25,776 nt of DNA from Pseudaestuariivita sp. (GTDB lineage: Bacteria; Pseudomonadota; Alphaproteobacteria; Rhodobacterales; Rhodobacteraceae), in the NCBI GenBank assembly GCA_020629995.1, contig JAHDCH010000006.1, positions 1 to 25,776 on the forward strand, read 5' to 3'. Numbering within the stretch: position 1 is the first letter of the stretch; each line of letters begins with the position of its first letter. Under the pieces are notes generated by a model. The model worked only from the letters and a program-made list of their open reading frames with translations. It did not search any database and was not told the origin of the DNA. This document shows, piece by piece, positions 24,035-25,776 of the stretch. The position numbers were made by a program, and so were the translations under genes.

Positions 24035-25602
24035 AGGACCAACCCCATCGGTGCGTCAGCCAGCAATGACCTGGGCAGAACCTTTGCGTTCTCGGCCACC
24101 TGAACCCGACCTTGCGACGGGCCCACGATGTGATCTTGCGGGATGATCCCCGGCATGATCTCGGTCGCGACAAGCCCGCTTTCCCGGAGCGAGATCACGC
24201 ACCGTTCCGTCACGTAGATCACGTTCTGCCCCTGTTCGCGGGCGCGCTTGCCCGAGAAGGTGACATGTTCGACCTCGTCCACCATCTTGGTGAATTTCCC
24301 AGGCGCCTCGATGTTGATGCCCTCAGGGGTCAAGCCGATCCTGGCGCCTGCCTCGAACCAGCCGGAAAAGACGATGCTTTTGGCTTTGGCGGTAATATCG
24401 ACAAAGCCGCCACAGCCTGCGGTCAGATAGGGTTTCTTTCCCAGTTTCGAGACGTTGACGTTCCCCTCAACGTCGACCTCCATGAAGGACAGAAAGGATT
24501 TGTCGAAACCGGCGCCCTGAAAGTAAATGAACTGCTGCGGCGACGGGACATATGCGTCGGCATTCGACGCGCAGCCAAAGGCAAACCCGGTGAGGGGGAC
24601 GCCGCCCACCGCGCCTTGCTCGATCGCCCAGGTGACAGCGTCCGGATGACCTTCTTCCAGCAGAACGCGTGGGACCATGGCGCTGATCCCGAAACCCAGA
24701 TTGGCGGTCATCCCGCGCTTCAGCTCCATCGCCGCCCGGCGCGCGATCACCTTCTCAACGCCATGTTCGGCAAGGGTAAAGCTGCTCCAGGGGCGCATGA
24801 TTTCGCCGGAAATCGCCGGATCATACAGGGTTTCAGTTGTCTGCTTCTGATCCGGATCAACGACAACGCAATCCACCAGATGGCCCGGTACCCGCACGTC
24901 ATGCGGGCGCAGGGATCCGTTCGCGGTCACCCGTTTGACCTGAGCGATCACCAGACCGCCATTGTTGCGCACGGCAATCGCCTGTTCGAGCCCGCCCAGA
25001 TAGGCCCCTTCGTGTTCGTATGTCAGATTGCCGCGCTCATCGGCGGTCGTGGCCCGAAGGATCGCGACGTCAGGCGCGATATTGGGAAAATGCAGCCATG
25101 TCCTGCCGCCAAATTCGGTCCGCGTGACGATCGGCACAGCTGCACCTTTTTCGTTCATCGCGCAGCCCTGGCGGATCGGATCAACAAAGGTGTCCAGCCC
25201 GACTTCGGTCAGCACGCCCGGGCGTTTGGCCGCAGCTTCGCGGTACATGTCAAACATGATGCCAGAGGGCACGTTGTACGCCGCAACCCGGTTTTCAACG
25301 ATCATCTTCCAGATTTCAGGCATCGCCACGCTTGATGGCCCCGAGGGGTAGGACCCCGCCAGCACGCGGGCCAGCAAACCGTCCTTGGCAAGATGGTCCA
25401 TCCCCTTGACGCCATAGACGTCTCCGGCTGCGATGGCGTGCAGTGACGTGATGTTGCGCGGGTGGCCTTCGGCGTCAAATCGCGCCCCGATGGCTGCCAA
25501 GACGGCGTCCGGACAGCCGAGCGTCGAAGAAGACGACACCGCAACCACTGCATCATCAGCAATCCGCGCGACAGCGTCTGAAACCGCAACGACCTTGGAC
25601 AT
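24031..25602 (-). CDS. Family I CoA-transferase (acetate/3-oxoacid/propionate CoA-transferase type, YdiF-like fused subunits)
   Basis: This 523-residue enzyme contains both alpha-like and beta-like CoA-transferase halves in one chain, as in YdiF and propionate CoA-transferase. The catalytic glutamate is probably Glu328 in AIEQGAVGGVPLTG, preceded by NLGFGISAMVP. The N-terminal half has ITSLHAIAAGDVYG and NVPSGIMFDMYREAAAKRPG. It would move CoA from a donor such as acetyl-CoA to the acid formed by the pathway. The frame extends upstream, but a GGGAGGAA ribosome-binding site places the start at the ATG pair 25605/25602; 25602 has the better spacing. It is the first gene of the long operon. Confidence 0.88.
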   Translation of the reverse strand: MSKVVAVSDAVARIADDAVVAVSSSSTLGCPDAVLAAIGARFDAEGHPRNITSLHAIAAGDVYGVKGMDHLAKDGLLARVLAGSYPSGPSSVAMPEIWKMIVENRVAAYNVPSGIMFDMYREAAAKRPGVLTEVGLDTFVDPIRQGCAMNEKGAAVPIVTRTEFGGRTWLHFPNIAPDVAILRATTADERGNLTYEHEGAYLGGLEQAIAVRNNGGLVIAQVKRVTANGSLRPHDVRVPGHLVDCVVVDPDQKQTTETLYDPAISGEIMRPWSSFTLAEHGVEKVIARRAAMELKRGMTANLGFGISAMVPRVLLEEGHPDAVTWAIEQGAVGGVPLTGFAFGCASNADAYVPSPQQFIYFQGAGFDKSFLSFMEVDVEGNVNVSKLGKKPYLTAGCGGFVDITAKAKSIVFSGWFEAGARIGLTPEGINIEAPGKFTKMVDEVEHVTFSGKRAREQGQNVIYVTERCVISLRESGLVATEIMPGIIPQDHIVGPSQGRVQVAENAKVLPRSLLADAPMGLVL

Positions 25603-25636
25603 CATTTCCTCCCACGCGTTCCTGGAAGTCAGAATT

Positions 25637-25670
25637 TGGAACGTTCCATATTCAATATTGGAACGTTCCA
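25637..25670. promoter_or_regulatory. Twin palindromic operator upstream of the CoA-transferase gene
   Basis: The perfect 12-bp palindrome TGGAACGTTCCA occurs twice (25637-25648 and 25659-25670), centres 22 bp apart, about two DNA turns. The pair sits in a larger inverted repeat, GAATTTGG...CCAAATTC, spanning 25632-25675. The sites lie 35-68 bases upstream of the start codon. A tentative - strand promoter, TTGCTG (25680-25675) and TATTGA (25657-25652) with a 17-base spacer, would put one palindrome in the spacer and one at the transcription start, as in repression. Central CG suits a LacI-family protein, but an IclR- or TetR-type regulator from outside the window is equally possible. Confidence 0.75.
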
Positions 25671-25776
25671 AATTCAGCAAACGAAAAATGATGTTTCGAG
25701 ATTTACGTTATGTTTCAGGAGCTAAGGGGGGCTTTTCCTGCTCTGGGCGCAGCGCAGTGGGTGCCGTGCAGAACGC

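Noticed and set aside
25689..25776. Possible start of a divergent + strand gene (MMFRDLRYVSGAKGG...) with faint LysR-like look
   Set aside because: Only 29 codons before the window ends, weak ribosome-binding site, and the spacing of the LysR-like residues is off. A divergent regulator is plausible but unsupported.
1..25776. CRISPR arrays, tRNA or rRNA genes, insertion sequences, prophage or attachment sites
   Set aside because: Looked for by eye on both strands; no spaced direct repeats, cloverleaf pattern, transposase or integrase was seen. The only tandem repeats are RTX-coding.

Overview
The window looks like part of a GC-rich alphaproteobacterial chromosome, most likely a marine Rhodobacterales (Roseobacter-type) organism. 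This is inferred from gene content: an RTX protein ending in a Hint_2-type domain, a betaine/TMAO/choline-type ABC transporter in the order binding protein-permease-ATPase, and a long catabolic operon fed by a CUT1 sugar-type ABC transporter. I saw no rRNA, tRNA, insertion sequence, phage gene or CRISPR array.

Left block, + strand (1-6999). The 3' end of an RTX-repeat/Hint secreted protein is followed by a 311-base gap rich in inverted repeats. Next is a complete quaternary-amine-type ABC transporter: periplasmic binding protein (1472-2446), permease (2523-3557) and ATPase (3572-4630). An intrinsic-terminator-like hairpin lies after the binding protein and a stronger one lies after the ATPase. 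Two hydrolases follow: an M20D amidohydrolase (4696-5850) and, 3 bases later, a creatinase-like pita-bread protein (5854-6999) that has lost most M24 metal ligands. The arrangement suggests uptake of a small zwitterionic amine followed by C-N bond hydrolysis. The substrate is not fixed by the sequence.

Gap 7000-7424 separates two convergent blocks and holds no gene I can support.

Right block, - strand (25602 down to 7425). Fifteen genes are read right to left with tiny gaps or 1- and 4-base overlaps, so this is probably one operon of about 18 kb. In transcription order they are: family I CoA-transferase, enoyl-CoA hydratase, aldehyde dehydrogenase, sugar-type solute-binding protein 1, two CUT1 permeases, solute-binding protein 2 (a paralogue of the first), UgpC/MalK-type ATPase, two different GMC flavin oxidoreductases, a Dabb-domain protein, a LacI-family regulator, a Gfo/Idh/MocA oxidoreductase, an orphan fumarate-reductase-type flavoprotein, and 2-keto-3-deoxygluconate kinase (kdgK). 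A twin copy of the 12-bp palindrome TGGAACGTTCCA lies just upstream of the first gene. A LacI-type CG-centred near-palindrome lies upstream of binding protein 1. Strong hairpins lie in the three intercistronic gaps that border the binding-protein genes on their permease or ATPase side.

Working model (inference): the operon imports a sugar-like compound, oxidises it with several flavin and NAD(P) enzymes, and splits the carbon flow. One arm ends in 2-keto-3-deoxygluconate, phosphorylated by KdgK. The other arm goes alcohol to aldehyde to acid to CoA ester (GMC, ALDH, CoA-transferase, hydratase). A glycoconjugate or polyol/sugar-acid derivative would fit both arms. I know of no described pathway with exactly this gene set, and this operon is the best candidate for an undescribed system in the window.
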